A DNA stretch of 44,193 nt from Clostridiales bacterium PH28_bin88 (GCA_000987045.1 LAKY01000052.1:1-44193), one strand, 5' to 3'; positions 17,204 through 24,608 are shown, counted from the first letter of the stretch. Numbers and translations: made by a program. The notes: a model not told the origin generated them from the letters alone.

Positions 17204-18361
17204 ATGCGCACATTCCTTTTTACCGCCTGTTTTGCGACTTTTTTGACCGTATTTTCTTCCAGTATGTTAAATGTTGCCTTACCGTCAATCATGGAACACT
17301 TTCACGTATCACAGGCTGTTGCCGCATGGATAGTCTCTGCATATTTGGTGTTATACGCAACGCTGATGCCGGTGGCCGGCATTTTAAGCGACAGGTGGGG
17401 CAAAAAAAGGATTTTCGTGATTGGTATGATGTTATTTGCACTGGGAACTGCAATGGCGAGCATCTCTAATTCCTTTTCATATTTGGTGCTTGCCCGCAGC
17501 GTGCAAGGAACCGGCGCTGCCGCGGTTTTTCCGGCGGGAGCATCTATGATTAGAGAAAACTTTGCGGGTAAAAGTGGTAAAGCCTTGAGTTTATTAAGCG
17601 CCAGCGCATCAGCCGGTTTACTGTTGGGGCCGCCGCTTAGCGGTTATCTGTTAGAAATCACTGACTACAGGGGCCTGTTTATCCTAACTCTACCTTTAGC
17701 GGTCATTACCCTGTTTACAGCAGTTGTATGCCTGTCCAATACTTCAGTTAAACATGAAACGAAACCAACAGCCTTAAAAGATACTGAAAGTCGTCCTTTT
17801 TATAAAGAGGCCACCTATATAGCGGTAATTATCGTGGTTGTATGTCAAAATTTTATTGCTCGCGGACTGGGAATAATGATGCCTTTGCAGCTTATCAGGG
17901 ATTTCCACTTGTCCACCAGTCAGACCGGAAGTCTTGCCATGGGGTTCCCCTTAGCGTTATTACTTGCTTCGCCATTGGGAGGGTATTTGACTGACAAGAA
18001 GGGTTACAGGATTCCCGTTACAGCCGGGTCCGTAATATTGATGATTGCTTTGGCGCTTCTCTCTTTGAAAATGTTTAGTGCAACAATCACGTTAATGGCT
18101 CTCTTTGTAGTCATGGGCGTGGGATTTGGTTTGACTATTAGCCCGTTAACTGTTGGTAGCATGGAAAATGCTTCGGAAAAGGATTCAGCAAAGGCCTCCA
18201 GCTTTTTTGGATTAGCGCGTCAGTTGGGCGGTGCATCTGGGGCTGCCATTACTCCGTTGATTGAAGGTGACAACATTGTTGTCTATAGATATTTGGCTGT
18301 TCTCCAATTACTGGCGCTTATCATCTTTATAGCATTAAGCCGAGACAAAAATTCTAGCTGA
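17204..18361 (+). CDS. MFS transporter
   Basis: A 385-residue major facilitator protein with about 12 hydrophobic segments. The motif A loop ILSDRWGKKRIF lies between helices 2 and 3, and the helix 4-5 region has the drug/proton antiporter-like GTGAAAVFPAGASMIRENF and LLLGPPLSGYLLE. The start chosen is ATG 17204 (TTG 17189 adds 5 residues); the ribosome-binding site is weak. It lies 35 bases after the second dikinase, so it is likely in the same operon and may export a product or toxic compound. Base composition is lower in GC than the dikinases, which hints at a separate origin. Substrate unknown. Confidence 0.82.
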   Translation: MRTFLFTACFATFLTVFSSSMLNVALPSIMEHFHVSQAVAAWIVSAYLVLYATLMPVAGILSDRWGKKRIFVIGMMLFALGTAMASISNSFSYLVLARSVQGTGAAAVFPAGASMIRENFAGKSGKALSLLSASASAGLLLGPPLSGYLLEITDYRGLFILTLPLAVITLFTAVVCLSNTSVKHETKPTALKDTESRPFYKEATYIAVIIVVVCQNFIARGLGIMMPLQLIRDFHLSTSQTGSLAMGFPLALLLASPLGGYLTDKKGYRIPVTAGSVILMIALALLSLKMFSATITLMALFVVMGVGFGLTISPLTVGSMENASEKDSAKASSFFGLARQLGGASGAAITPLIEGDNIVVYRYLAVLQLLALIIFIALSRDKNSS

Positions 18362-18404
18362 ATTACTATAACAAAATAAAAAGGGGGGACTCGACATGAA
18401 AAGA

Positions 18405-18530
18405 TGGGCAGCAAGCGTTTGTTTCGATTGGCGGCGGTCCAACCGGAGGTATTTTCATTTCAGAGATTCAACACCTGGATAAGCCTACGGCCTTCATGCA
18501 GGCAACTATTGTCCTAGTGTTTACAGTAGG
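18405..18530 (+). pseudogene. Short coding remnant, possibly from a second transporter
   Basis: One frame reads KDGQQAFVSIGGGPTGGIF then ISEIQHLDKPTAFMQATIVL then VFTVG, with the hydrophobic and Gly-rich look of a transporter end. A GGGGGG site and ATG at 18396 lie in a different frame. It has no complete gene around it and runs into the sigma-factor gene. Assignment is tentative. Confidence 0.3.
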
Positions 18531-18547
18531 GAACAACGAGGTGTCCC

Positions 18548-19117
18548 ATGGATATGTTCAAGTTTGTGATGAGTTCCCAAAAGAAAAATATAAAGGCATT
18601 CCAGGTACTGTTCGAACTGTTCTATGAGGATGCTTACCGCAGCGCCTACCTGATCACCCGTAATCAGCAACAGGCCAGGGACGCGGTTCAGGATGCTTTT
18701 CTCAAGGCCTTCAAACGTCTCGACAACTTTCAAGAGCCAAAAAAGTTCGGCGCCTGGATCAGCTCAATAGCTGCCCTGAACGCTCTTGACCTCCTGCGGA
18801 GGGAAAAATACATCGTACCCGTAGGCGAACCGGAGGAACTGGGGCAAGCAGTCCCGCTAATCTTTTCCGGTTTCCCTCTTCCGGAACAAGACGCGGAACG
18901 GGGTGAGCTACGCTCCCGGGTACGCGAAATGGTTGCTTCCCTCAAACCAGCCCACCAGCAGGTACTGGTGCTGAAATTCTTTCATGATCTGGATGACCTG
19001 GAGATAGCGGAAATGATGGAGATCCCGGTCGGCACGGTAAAGTCCCGGCTAAACCGGAGTCTGGCGCAGGTAGGTCGAAAACTGATGCCCCAATTGGACG
19101 AAACCCACAAGCAATAG
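18548..19117 (+). CDS. ECF-type RNA polymerase sigma factor
   Basis: A 189-residue sigma-70 family protein with region 2 at about residues 20-85 (LFELFYEDAYRSAYLITRNQ, then ARDAVQDAFLKAFKRLDNF and KKFGAWISSIAALNALDLLRR) and region 4 at about 120-175 (LKPAHQQVLVLKFFHDLDDL, then EIAEMMEIPVGTVKSRLNRSL). Start ATG 18548 has GAGGTG upstream. ECF sigma factors are normally followed by a membrane-bound anti-sigma gene; here the next 195 bases hold only a short open stretch (ELEDLIGESLDEEF near 19183) and no anti-sigma protein. It may therefore be unregulated, regulated from elsewhere, or a survivor of a deleted locus. Targets cannot be read from sequence. Confidence 0.88.
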   Translation: MDMFKFVMSSQKKNIKAFQVLFELFYEDAYRSAYLITRNQQQARDAVQDAFLKAFKRLDNFQEPKKFGAWISSIAALNALDLLRREKYIVPVGEPEELGQAVPLIFSGFPLPEQDAERGELRSRVREMVASLKPAHQQVLVLKFFHDLDDLEIAEMMEIPVGTVKSRLNRSLAQVGRKLMPQLDETHKQ

Positions 19118-19312
19118 CCATTGCGGGTAAAAGGGGCCTGTGGAAAATGGGTAATTCAATTTAATTAACGGCCTATATGTCGAACTAGAAGACCTGATCG
19201 GGGAAAGCCTAGATGAGGAGTTCTCTTGTGTCCTCGGGGTTCTGATTTCTGATCGTTGTCTTTTCGGAAAGTAGCCTGTTGGCACAACCTATTGGGGGGA
19301 GAGATTTAGTCA

Positions 19313-19447
19313 ATGAAAATGCTTGAATACATGGGCAAGGAATTATTCGCCAAATTCGGTCTTCCAGTGCCCAAGGGGAGAATGGGCAGGATGCCGCCCA
19401 GAAAGCAGTCGAACTGGCAAAAGGTGCAGGTATAACAATCAGCATGT
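19313..19447 (+). pseudogene. sucC: sucC (succinyl-CoA synthetase beta subunit) 5' remnant
   Basis: From ATG 19313, preceded by GGGGGGAGAG, the frame reads MKMLEYMGKELFAKFGLPVPKG, the unmistakable start of the ATP-grasp beta subunit of succinyl-CoA synthetase and related ADP-forming acyl-CoA synthetases. Reading then shifts: the next family segment, DAAQKAVELAKGAG, continues in another frame to a stop at 19445-19447, while the original frame stops at 19433-19435. An intact beta subunit has about 390 residues; more than 300 are missing. The intact alpha subunit follows 57 bases later, so the operon order sucC-sucD is preserved but the beta gene has been destroyed by internal deletion. Confidence 0.8.
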
Positions 19448-19504
19448 AGTTCAAAGGTTACTATTACGGCTCCTGGAGAGTATTAACAAAAAGGAGTGGT
19501 GAAG

Positions 19505-20374
19505 GTGGCTATTATTATTGATGAAAATACCAACGTAGTGGTCCAGGGCATTTCCGGCAAACAGGGCCTTTTCCATACAAAGCAAATGCTCGCCTACGGC
19601 ACCAGGATTGTCGCCGGCACTTCCGTTAGCAAGGGCGGCACCACCATTGAGGGGATACCCGTATACGACACCGTTCAAACGGCCTGTGAAAACCACCAAA
19701 TTGATGCGTCCGTCTCTTTTATATCGGCTGCTTTCGCAAAAGATGCTGCATTAGAAGCACTGGAAGCTGGCATCAAGATTGTTGTGGTGGTTACCGAGCA
19801 TATCCCGGTACATGATGAAATGGCAGTTGTCGCTTATGCAAAACGTGTAGGCGCTACCGTGATAGGCCCGAATACATTTGGCATCGTGTCCTCCGGCAAA
19901 TGCAAGCTGGGCATTCCCCCCAATAAGTTTTTTATCCCTGGACCAGTGGGCGTTGTAGCCCGCTCTGGGACCCTTAGCTACGAAATCGTCGGCAACCTTA
20001 CCGCCCAGGGCATCGGTCAGTCCACTGTTGTGGGTATGGGTGGCGACCGGGTTATGGGACTTACATTTGTGGACGTATTAAAGCAGTTTGAGCAAGATCC
20101 CGAAACCAGGGCGGTTGTTTTGATCGGTGAAATCGGCGGCAACGCCGAGGAAGAGGCTTCCCTGTATATCAAAGAAATGAGCAAGCCAGTGGTAGCGTAT
20201 ATAGCCGGTAAGAGTGCGCCACCCGGAAAGCGGATGGGACACGCGGGAGCGATTATCGAAAGGGGGATGGGAACCTATCAGGGTAAAGTAAACGCCTTGG
20301 TCGAAGCAGGCGCTAGGGTGGTGGAACTGCCCTTTGAAGTACCGGGAATAATTAAAGAAATACTCAGCATGTAA
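19505..20374 (+). CDS. sucD: Succinyl-CoA synthetase alpha subunit (ADP-forming) or related acyl-CoA synthetase subunit
   Basis: A 289-residue alpha subunit of the succinyl-CoA synthetase family. The start chosen is GTG 19505, eight bases after AAGGAG; it gives the family N-terminus MAIIIDENTNVVVQGISGKQG. GTG 19496 or 19499 are alternatives that overlap the ribosome-binding site. The CoA-binding Rossmann domain is followed by the ligase domain; the phosphohistidine loop RMGHAGAI contains His246, the position known for the E. coli enzyme. The protein looks complete, but its beta partner upstream is a 5' stub, so activity depends on a beta subunit encoded elsewhere. The reaction is acyl-CoA plus ADP and phosphate to acid, CoA and ATP, or the reverse. 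Confidence 0.9.
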   Translation: MAIIIDENTNVVVQGISGKQGLFHTKQMLAYGTRIVAGTSVSKGGTTIEGIPVYDTVQTACENHQIDASVSFISAAFAKDAALEALEAGIKIVVVVTEHIPVHDEMAVVAYAKRVGATVIGPNTFGIVSSGKCKLGIPPNKFFIPGPVGVVARSGTLSYEIVGNLTAQGIGQSTVVGMGGDRVMGLTFVDVLKQFEQDPETRAVVLIGEIGGNAEEEASLYIKEMSKPVVAYIAGKSAPPGKRMGHAGAIIERGMGTYQGKVNALVEAGARVVELPFEVPGIIKEILSM

Positions 20375-20421
20375 TCGCGGAGGAACTGTACGTATAGTAT
20401 TGCCCCAAGGGAGGATTAACC

Positions 20422-21141
20422 ATGCTAAACCATTATTATTTGGAAAAAATGATGGAATTCCGGAAAGCGGAGCTGGAAAAGGTATCCCGCCAGGGTCAGC
20501 AAAAAGCTGATTCAAAGGGTGAAAACAAAAAGAAATGTCTTAACAACGTGGCTATTCTCATCTTCGATGATGTTGAAGTACTAGACTTCTGCGGCCCTTA
20601 CGAAGTCTTTAACGGGCCGAATAACATCAAGGCTACCAAGTTGATAAACGTATACACGGTAGCCGAAACTTCTGAACCGATCAAAGCCAATCAAGGTCTA
20701 AAGATTATTCCTGATTACAGTATTGCAGAGTGCCCACTCCCCGATGTGCTAATCATTCCAGGCGGTAATGGAACAAGACGAGTGATGAAAAATGCGTGGC
20801 TTGTGCAATGGATTAGGGACATGCACGACCAGGTTGAATTGCTGCTTTCCGTCTGCACAGGCGCTTTGCTGCTAGCCAAGGCTGGGTTGCTTAACGGGTT
20901 AGCGGCCACCACTCATCACACGGCATTTAATGAGTTGTTAGTAGCGGCTCCCAGTGTAAGGATTACTAAGAACAAGAAGTTCGTCGACAACGGGAAAATT
21001 ATTTCAGCCGCCGGTGTTTCCGCAGGCATTAACATGTCCCTTTACGTTTTGGGGAAAATCTACGGGAGCGATCTAGCCTTAGACGTATCAAAATACATGG
21101 AGTATGATTGGGACCCTCGAAAGAACTGCAATCACGGGTGA
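20422..21141 (+). CDS. DJ-1/PfpI-family protein with an unusual N-terminal extension
   Basis: A 239-residue protein. Residues 40-230 form a DJ-1/PfpI (class I glutamine amidotransferase-like) domain: NVAILIFDDVEVLDFCGPYE, PDVLIIPGGNGTR, and the nucleophile elbow LLSVCTGALLLAKAGLL with Cys145, followed by ATTHH. The layout resembles isonitrile hydratase and the sensor half of GlxA/FtrA regulators, but the AraC DNA-binding half is absent. Residues 1-38 (MLNHYYLEKMMEFRKAELEK and a Lys-rich tail) are not part of that family and occur nearly identically at 39351, both with good ribosome-binding sites. ATG 20422 follows AGGGAGGATTAACC. Enzymatic role is unknown; hydratase, amidase, glyoxalase-like or chaperone functions occur in the superfamily. 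Confidence 0.82.
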   Translation: MLNHYYLEKMMEFRKAELEKVSRQGQQKADSKGENKKKCLNNVAILIFDDVEVLDFCGPYEVFNGPNNIKATKLINVYTVAETSEPIKANQGLKIIPDYSIAECPLPDVLIIPGGNGTRRVMKNAWLVQWIRDMHDQVELLLSVCTGALLLAKAGLLNGLAATTHHTAFNELLVAAPSVRITKNKKFVDNGKIISAAGVSAGINMSLYVLGKIYGSDLALDVSKYMEYDWDPRKNCNHG

Positions 21142-21528
21142 AATCGGTCTCCGATTGCCGGCATGCAGAAGGAATTCAGCCGTAGCAAGCTGGAATCAGA
21201 AGTGCTGGCAAGCCGTAGTATTGACTGGTTAAAGGCCTTGAACGTCCCGGCGATACCCGGGCAGGTTCGCCTATCAGTCCCGGCAACATCGTCACGAAGA
21301 TATGCCTTAACGCATCGCCGTGAAGTTATCATCACCGCGGTCAACGTGGGGAATGATACCGAAGTCTGACAAGAGTTTGGACTTCCCGCCATGCAACGCC
21401 ACACCGTAGCAAGCTGGAGCGCTATTACCAAGACAAGTCCATAATGCACATGGATCACACAAAAAAGATGATCTCCTATTAATCTGACCCAGGGAGGTGT
21501 AAAAGAGGAAGGTTACTACGAATACCTG
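21142..21528 (+). other. 387-bp stretch of apparent gene debris
   Basis: No intact gene. A 15-base word CCGTAGCAAGCTGGA occurs at 21180-21194 and again at 21404-21418, and short open frames around both copies (RSKLESEVLASRS; RSKLERYYQDKS) look like related fragments. A GGGAGGTG at about 21490 precedes the nitroreductase remnant. The region is consistent with a decaying acyl-CoA metabolism gene cluster. Confidence 0.4.
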
Positions 21529-21750
21529 ATGCGCTCACTTAGGCCCGTATCACCAGTGCCCTGCTGGAAGCCCGGGAGAAGGGTATCCGGGAACACCCGG
21601 ACTACCAGTACTACTATCGTTTTTTCCGGTGCGCCGGTCGCAGTGCTGTTCTTCATTCACAAAGACCTTGCCACGGGCTCCTGGGTGGACTATGGCATGT
21701 TCATACAGAATGTGATGCTGGCGGCACGGGCGCTGGGATTGGAAACCTAA
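21529..21750 (+). pseudogene. Nitroreductase-family remnant
   Basis: Fragments of an FMN nitroreductase can be read: in one frame ALLEAREKGIREHPDYQYYY, and in another FSGAPVAVLFFIHKDLATGS followed by WVDYGMFIQNVMLAARALGLET, which is the central family signature. The N-terminal FMN-binding part and the C-terminal half are missing, and a TAA at 21748-21750 ends the frame directly after LGLET. Only about a third of a normal nitroreductase remains. The gene is not functional. Confidence 0.65.
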
Positions 21751-22020
21751 CTGGGCATCGTATTCTTCAAGATCACCAACGGCGCCCTAACAGAGGACGA
21801 AATTACCGTTGTCTCTTCTTTCAAGATTCGTCTAACCGCACCGATTCCACCAGGGGAGATCATCACCCTACGGTTGGAGGTACGGCGCTTCTCCCCCGGG
21901 GTCGGCGTCTTTCGTGGACATTGCAGCATGAACGGCAAGACCGTGGCCCACGCCAGACTGACCATCGCCAAGGCCAAGCTGGACCACAACTATAACGATG
22001 TCCCCTTGGAAGGGAGATAG
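21751..22020 (+). pseudogene. Hotdog-fold (FabZ/MaoC-like) protein C-terminal remnant
   Basis: Directly after the stop of the nitroreductase fragment and in the same frame, an open stretch reads APIPPGEIITLRLEVRRFSPG, then VGVFRGHCSMNGKTVAHARL and TIAKAKLDHNYNDVPLEG to a TAG at 22018-22020. This pattern (PG, followed by alternating strands, then a Gly-Lys turn and AxAxL) is that of the second half of FabZ-type dehydratases and hotdog thioesterases. No start region is left. It appears to be a deletion junction joining two unrelated genes. It ends 13 bases before the enoyl-CoA hydratase gene, so it was probably the upstream gene of that operon. Confidence 0.5.
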
Positions 22021-22033
22021 GAGGTACATTCTT

Positions 22034-22804
22034 ATGAGCAATGTTCTCTATGAAAAACGCGATGGTATGGCCTATGTCACCCTCAACCGCCCCGAGGCGA
22101 TGAATGCCATCGACGCGGCCACCAACACGGAACTGGAGGAAGTGTGGCGGGATTTCGCCACCGACGATGCAGTGGATGTGGCCATCTTGACCGGTAGCGG
22201 GCGGGCTTTTTGCGCCGGTGCCGATCTGAAGACCTTCATTCCCCAGTGGGAGGGGGCTAACATGTTGGATATACGCAAGAATATCCCCCATGGCCTCGGC
22301 GGTGGGCTGACTCGCGGGCAGCACCGTATCTACAAGCCCATAATTGCCGCGATCAACGGCTACGCCATTGGCGCCGGCCTGGAAATTGCCCTGGCCTGCG
22401 ATATCCGCATCGCTTCCGAAAAGGCCAAATTCGGTGTCTTCGAGGTGCGCTATGGCCTGCACCAAGCTGATGGCGGCCTGGTCCGCCTGGTGGCGGTGGC
22501 CGGGATCGGTGTGGCCCTCGATCTCACCCTGACAGGGCGGGAGGTCTCGGCCCACGAGGCGCTCGGGCTTAGACTGGTCAGCCGCGTCGTACCGCCGGAA
22601 GAACTGATGCGGGCCGCCGAGGAGACTGCACGCATGATACGGGGCAACAGCCGCAATGCCGTTCGATCCGCCAAGGAGACCATTTTTGAAATAATCGGAC
22701 GCCCGCTGGACGACGCGCTGAGGCTGGAGACGATATACGGTTATTCGAGCCTGGGGGACTTCGCCGAAGCCCGGGCGAGGCTCGCTCAGTTTATAAAGAA
22801 ATAG
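22034..22804 (+). CDS. Enoyl-CoA hydratase/isomerase family protein
   Basis: A 256-residue crotonase-fold enzyme. ATG 22034 lies 9 bases after AGGAGG. Oxyanion-hole segments are GSGRAFCAGADLKTF (near 55-68) and NGYAIGAGLEIALACDIRIA (108-127). Both glutamates used by enoyl-CoA hydratases for water addition are present: Glu117 (in GLEIA) and Glu137 (in FGVFEV), so hydratase activity (trans-2-enoyl-CoA to 3-hydroxyacyl-CoA) is plausible. The segment HQADGG replaces the usual PGAGG. The likely pathway is beta-oxidation of a carboxylic acid, alongside the acyl-CoA dehydrogenase at 23136, though the latter is on the other strand. Subfamily substrate cannot be fixed. Confidence 0.9.
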   Translation: MSNVLYEKRDGMAYVTLNRPEAMNAIDAATNTELEEVWRDFATDDAVDVAILTGSGRAFCAGADLKTFIPQWEGANMLDIRKNIPHGLGGGLTRGQHRIYKPIIAAINGYAIGAGLEIALACDIRIASEKAKFGVFEVRYGLHQADGGLVRLVAVAGIGVALDLTLTGREVSAHEALGLRLVSRVVPPEELMRAAEETARMIRGNSRNAVRSAKETIFEIIGRPLDDALRLETIYGYSSLGDFAEARARLAQFIKK

Positions 22805-23056
22805 GTGGCTAGGCCTCTTTTCAAGTCTGCAATCCCATCGCTGGGCGGCGCCAAGGCCACCATGCCTTATTATTCGTTTCGGGGCTACAATCAAATGGCT
22901 TATCCCCCTGAGGAGCTGATGTTGCCGACAAGAAGGAACTACGGCGCGACGGCTTTCATGACTTATGCCCAAATGCAAGCGGCAGATACTGCCCTGAAAA
23001 TGAACCATTTTCGTTCCTCTGATGGTGGCGCCGCAGGCGCGTGGGGGTCTGATTAG
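22805..23056 (+). CDS. Unrecognised 83-residue frame, probably a remnant
   Basis: GTG 22805 follows immediately after the stop of the enoyl-CoA hydratase gene and the frame runs to 23056 (start MARPLFKSAIPSLGGAKATM, then a Tyr/Met-rich stretch). There is no ribosome-binding site apart from coding sequence of the previous gene. I do not recognise a family. The frame is uniform enough to look like former coding DNA, possibly the end of a thiolase-like gene of the same pathway, but this is a guess. It may not be translated. Confidence 0.3.
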   Translation: MARPLFKSAIPSLGGAKATMPYYSFRGYNQMAYPPEELMLPTRRNYGATAFMTYAQMQAADTALKMNHFRSSDGGAAGAWGSD

Positions 23057-23086
23057 AAACTGCTATTTTCGCAGTAATTGTAATGA

Positions 23087-23126
23087 GGCACCAGAACTAC
23101 CACAATGCTTTGTGATGTCTGGTGCC
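23087..23126. terminator. Hairpin between convergent genes
   Basis: GGCACCAGA (23087-23095) pairs with TCTGGTGCC (23118-23126), with an inner CACAA/TTGTG stem (23101-23105/23110-23114). It sits between the enoyl-CoA hydratase unit and the convergent acyl-CoA dehydrogenase and probably ends transcription from both sides; there is no long U tract. Confidence 0.55.
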
Positions 23127-23135
23127 CATTTGTCA

Positions 23136-24260
23136 TCACCCGAGTAAGGATTTCGCTATGTTGGTTTTGAGAATTTCTGAAGTCATGTAGTGAAGTTTAA
23201 GACCTCGGGCATCACGGTAAAACCTTTCGATGGGTATTTCTTGACTGTACCCGTGTCCACCATGGACTTGTAAGGCCTTGTCTATTACCTCGAGAGCCTT
23301 TTCGGTAATGAATAGCTTGGCAGTCATTGAGGTTAGGGGCTGGTCTTCTTGGAGTGAATAATGGAGCAATGCCCTCATCGCCTCGACAGTGGCGGCCATT
23401 TCGGCTACCAGAAACTGGACTGCTGCCTGCGTCGAAACTGGTTGGCCCGCGATAGTCCTTTCCCTGCTATGCCTAATAGCACGATCCACTGCAGCCTGGG
23501 CCAATCCCAGAGCAATGGCCGACATACCGGGCATTCCTACCCTCGTGGCCAAGGATACCACCAAATGGACGCCTTTCCCCGGTTCTCCCAGCAGATTGCC
23601 TTCTGGTACGCGGCATTGCTCAAATACAACCTCGGCACTGGCGGTGCCGTTCATCCCCATACGCTTATCCTGAAGTCCAACAGTTAACCCGGCGGTCTTT
23701 CGTTCAACCAGGAGCAATGAAGTACCCTCGGGCCCTTTGCTCACATCCGTTTTTACAAGAATGATGAACAGGTCGGCGACGCCGCCGTTAGTAACAAAAA
23801 ACTTACTGCCATTGACAACATAGTGACCATCATTCAGGTCGGCGCGGGTCTGAATGGCCCCTGCCACGGCGCCGGATGCCGCCTCATGGACGGCAAAAGC
23901 GGCAATTTTTTCTCCGGTAGCCAAGGCTGGGAGGATGCTGGTCTTTAGTTGTGCGGATCCAAGCTCCGTGATAGCCTTGGCGGCAACCAGATGGGCCAGC
24001 AGGCTGAGGGCGGTGGAGGCACAGCCCTGGGCCAACTCTTCAAGAACAATGACCAACGAAGTCAAGTCACCACCGGAGCCGTGGTAGTCTTCGGGGGTCA
24101 GCACGCCGGTGAAGCCGGCCTTAGCCAGCTTATCAAAGGCTTCCCGGGAAAAGGAGTAGTTTAGGTCCCGCCAACTTGCTTCGGGGGCCAATTCTTCCCG
24201 GGCGATTTTATTGGCCACTGACCGTAGCAATGCCAGTTCCTCCTTGTTGGCTGCTTGCAT
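23136..24260 (-). CDS. Acyl-CoA dehydrogenase-family flavoprotein with altered catalytic position
   Basis: A 374-residue acyl-CoA dehydrogenase fold: N-terminal helical domain (FDKLAKAGFTGVLTPEDYHG), FAD/substrate beta domain (GEKIAAFAVHEAASGAVAGA; FFVTNGGVADLFII), and C-terminal four-helix domain (ALQVHGGHGYSQEIPIERFY, then RDARGLKLHYMTSEI). In most members the catalytic base is the Glu of the IYEGTSE motif; here the aligned residues are HYMTSE, so Tyr358 and Met359 stand in for Glu-Gly. The alternative Glu used by isovaleryl-CoA dehydrogenase in helix G also seems absent (SLATRVG). Start ATG 24260 has GGAGGTG. It lies 61 bases downstream of the Cys-rich peptide gene on the same strand and may share its MerR-type promoter. 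Confidence 0.88.
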   Translation of the reverse strand: MQAANKEELALLRSVANKIAREELAPEASWRDLNYSFSREAFDKLAKAGFTGVLTPEDYHGSGGDLTSLVIVLEELAQGCASTALSLLAHLVAAKAITELGSAQLKTSILPALATGEKIAAFAVHEAASGAVAGAIQTRADLNDGHYVVNGSKFFVTNGGVADLFIILVKTDVSKGPEGTSLLLVERKTAGLTVGLQDKRMGMNGTASAEVVFEQCRVPEGNLLGEPGKGVHLVVSLATRVGMPGMSAIALGLAQAAVDRAIRHSRERTIAGQPVSTQAAVQFLVAEMAATVEAMRALLHYSLQEDQPLTSMTAKLFITEKALEVIDKALQVHGGHGYSQEIPIERFYRDARGLKLHYMTSEILKTNIAKSLLG

Positions 24261-24321
24261 TTACGTCACCTCCGTAAAAGAGTGGCGCACCTTCAAAGAG
24301 ATCGTTTACCTCCTTGCCCCG

Positions 24322-24423
24322 TTACCTCTTCTCTTTAGGATTGGATTGCTGGTTGGTTTTCGACTCCTGCTGATCCTTGTTGGATGGAACGTTACACCCG
24401 CAACCACAGACCGGTTTCTGCAT
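24322..24423 (-). CDS. 33-residue Cys-rich peptide (CGCGC)
   Basis: On the minus strand, ATG 24423 is preceded eight bases away by GGGAGG and opens a frame of 33 residues beginning MQKPVCGCGCNVPSNKDQQE and ending in a Lys/Asn/Gln-rich tail. The three alternating cysteines (residues 6, 8 and 10) could bind a soft metal or form disulfides. A consensus promoter with a 20-bp spacer lies 80 bases upstream, and a MerR gene lies just behind that. The acyl-CoA dehydrogenase gene follows 61 bases later. It could be a metal-binding peptide, a regulatory peptide or a leader. The ribosome-binding site, promoter and context make it more credible than most frames of this length. Confidence 0.6.
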   Translation of the reverse strand: MQKPVCGCGCNVPSNKDQQESKTNQQSNPKEKR

Positions 24424-24502
24424 CCTGCGACCCTCCCTTCTTTCACGTGGGACACTAGCCTCTTGTAGGTGCGCCAAAGCCCTAGAATTAGGCTGTGAGG
24501 TC

Positions 24503-24534
24503 ATTATAAACCTTCCAGTTAAATGGAATGTCAA
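24503..24534 (-). promoter_or_regulatory. MerR-type promoter with 20-bp spacer
   Basis: Read on the minus strand, TTGACA (24534-24529) and TATAAT (24508-24503) are both perfect consensus but are separated by 20 bases instead of 17. The spacer carries a dyad, TTCCA and TGGAA with 6 bases between. Consensus boxes with an over-long spacer around a dyad are the hallmark of promoters activated by MerR-family proteins through DNA distortion. The MerR gene lies immediately upstream. Confidence 0.8.
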
Positions 24535-24553
24535 GCGGGATATTGGCACCCAC

Positions 24554-24585
24554 AAAAAAATCCGCCAGTTGTTTTGGCGGTTTTT
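24554..24585. terminator. Bidirectional terminator after the MerR gene
   Basis: AAAAAAAT, CCGCCA (24562-24567), 7-base loop, TGGCGG (24575-24580), TTTTT. The A and T runs on both sides give it terminator shape on both strands. It separates the MerR gene from the promoter of the Cys-rich peptide. Confidence 0.75.
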
Positions 24586-24608
24586 CGCTTTATCACGAAT
24601 TAGGATAC

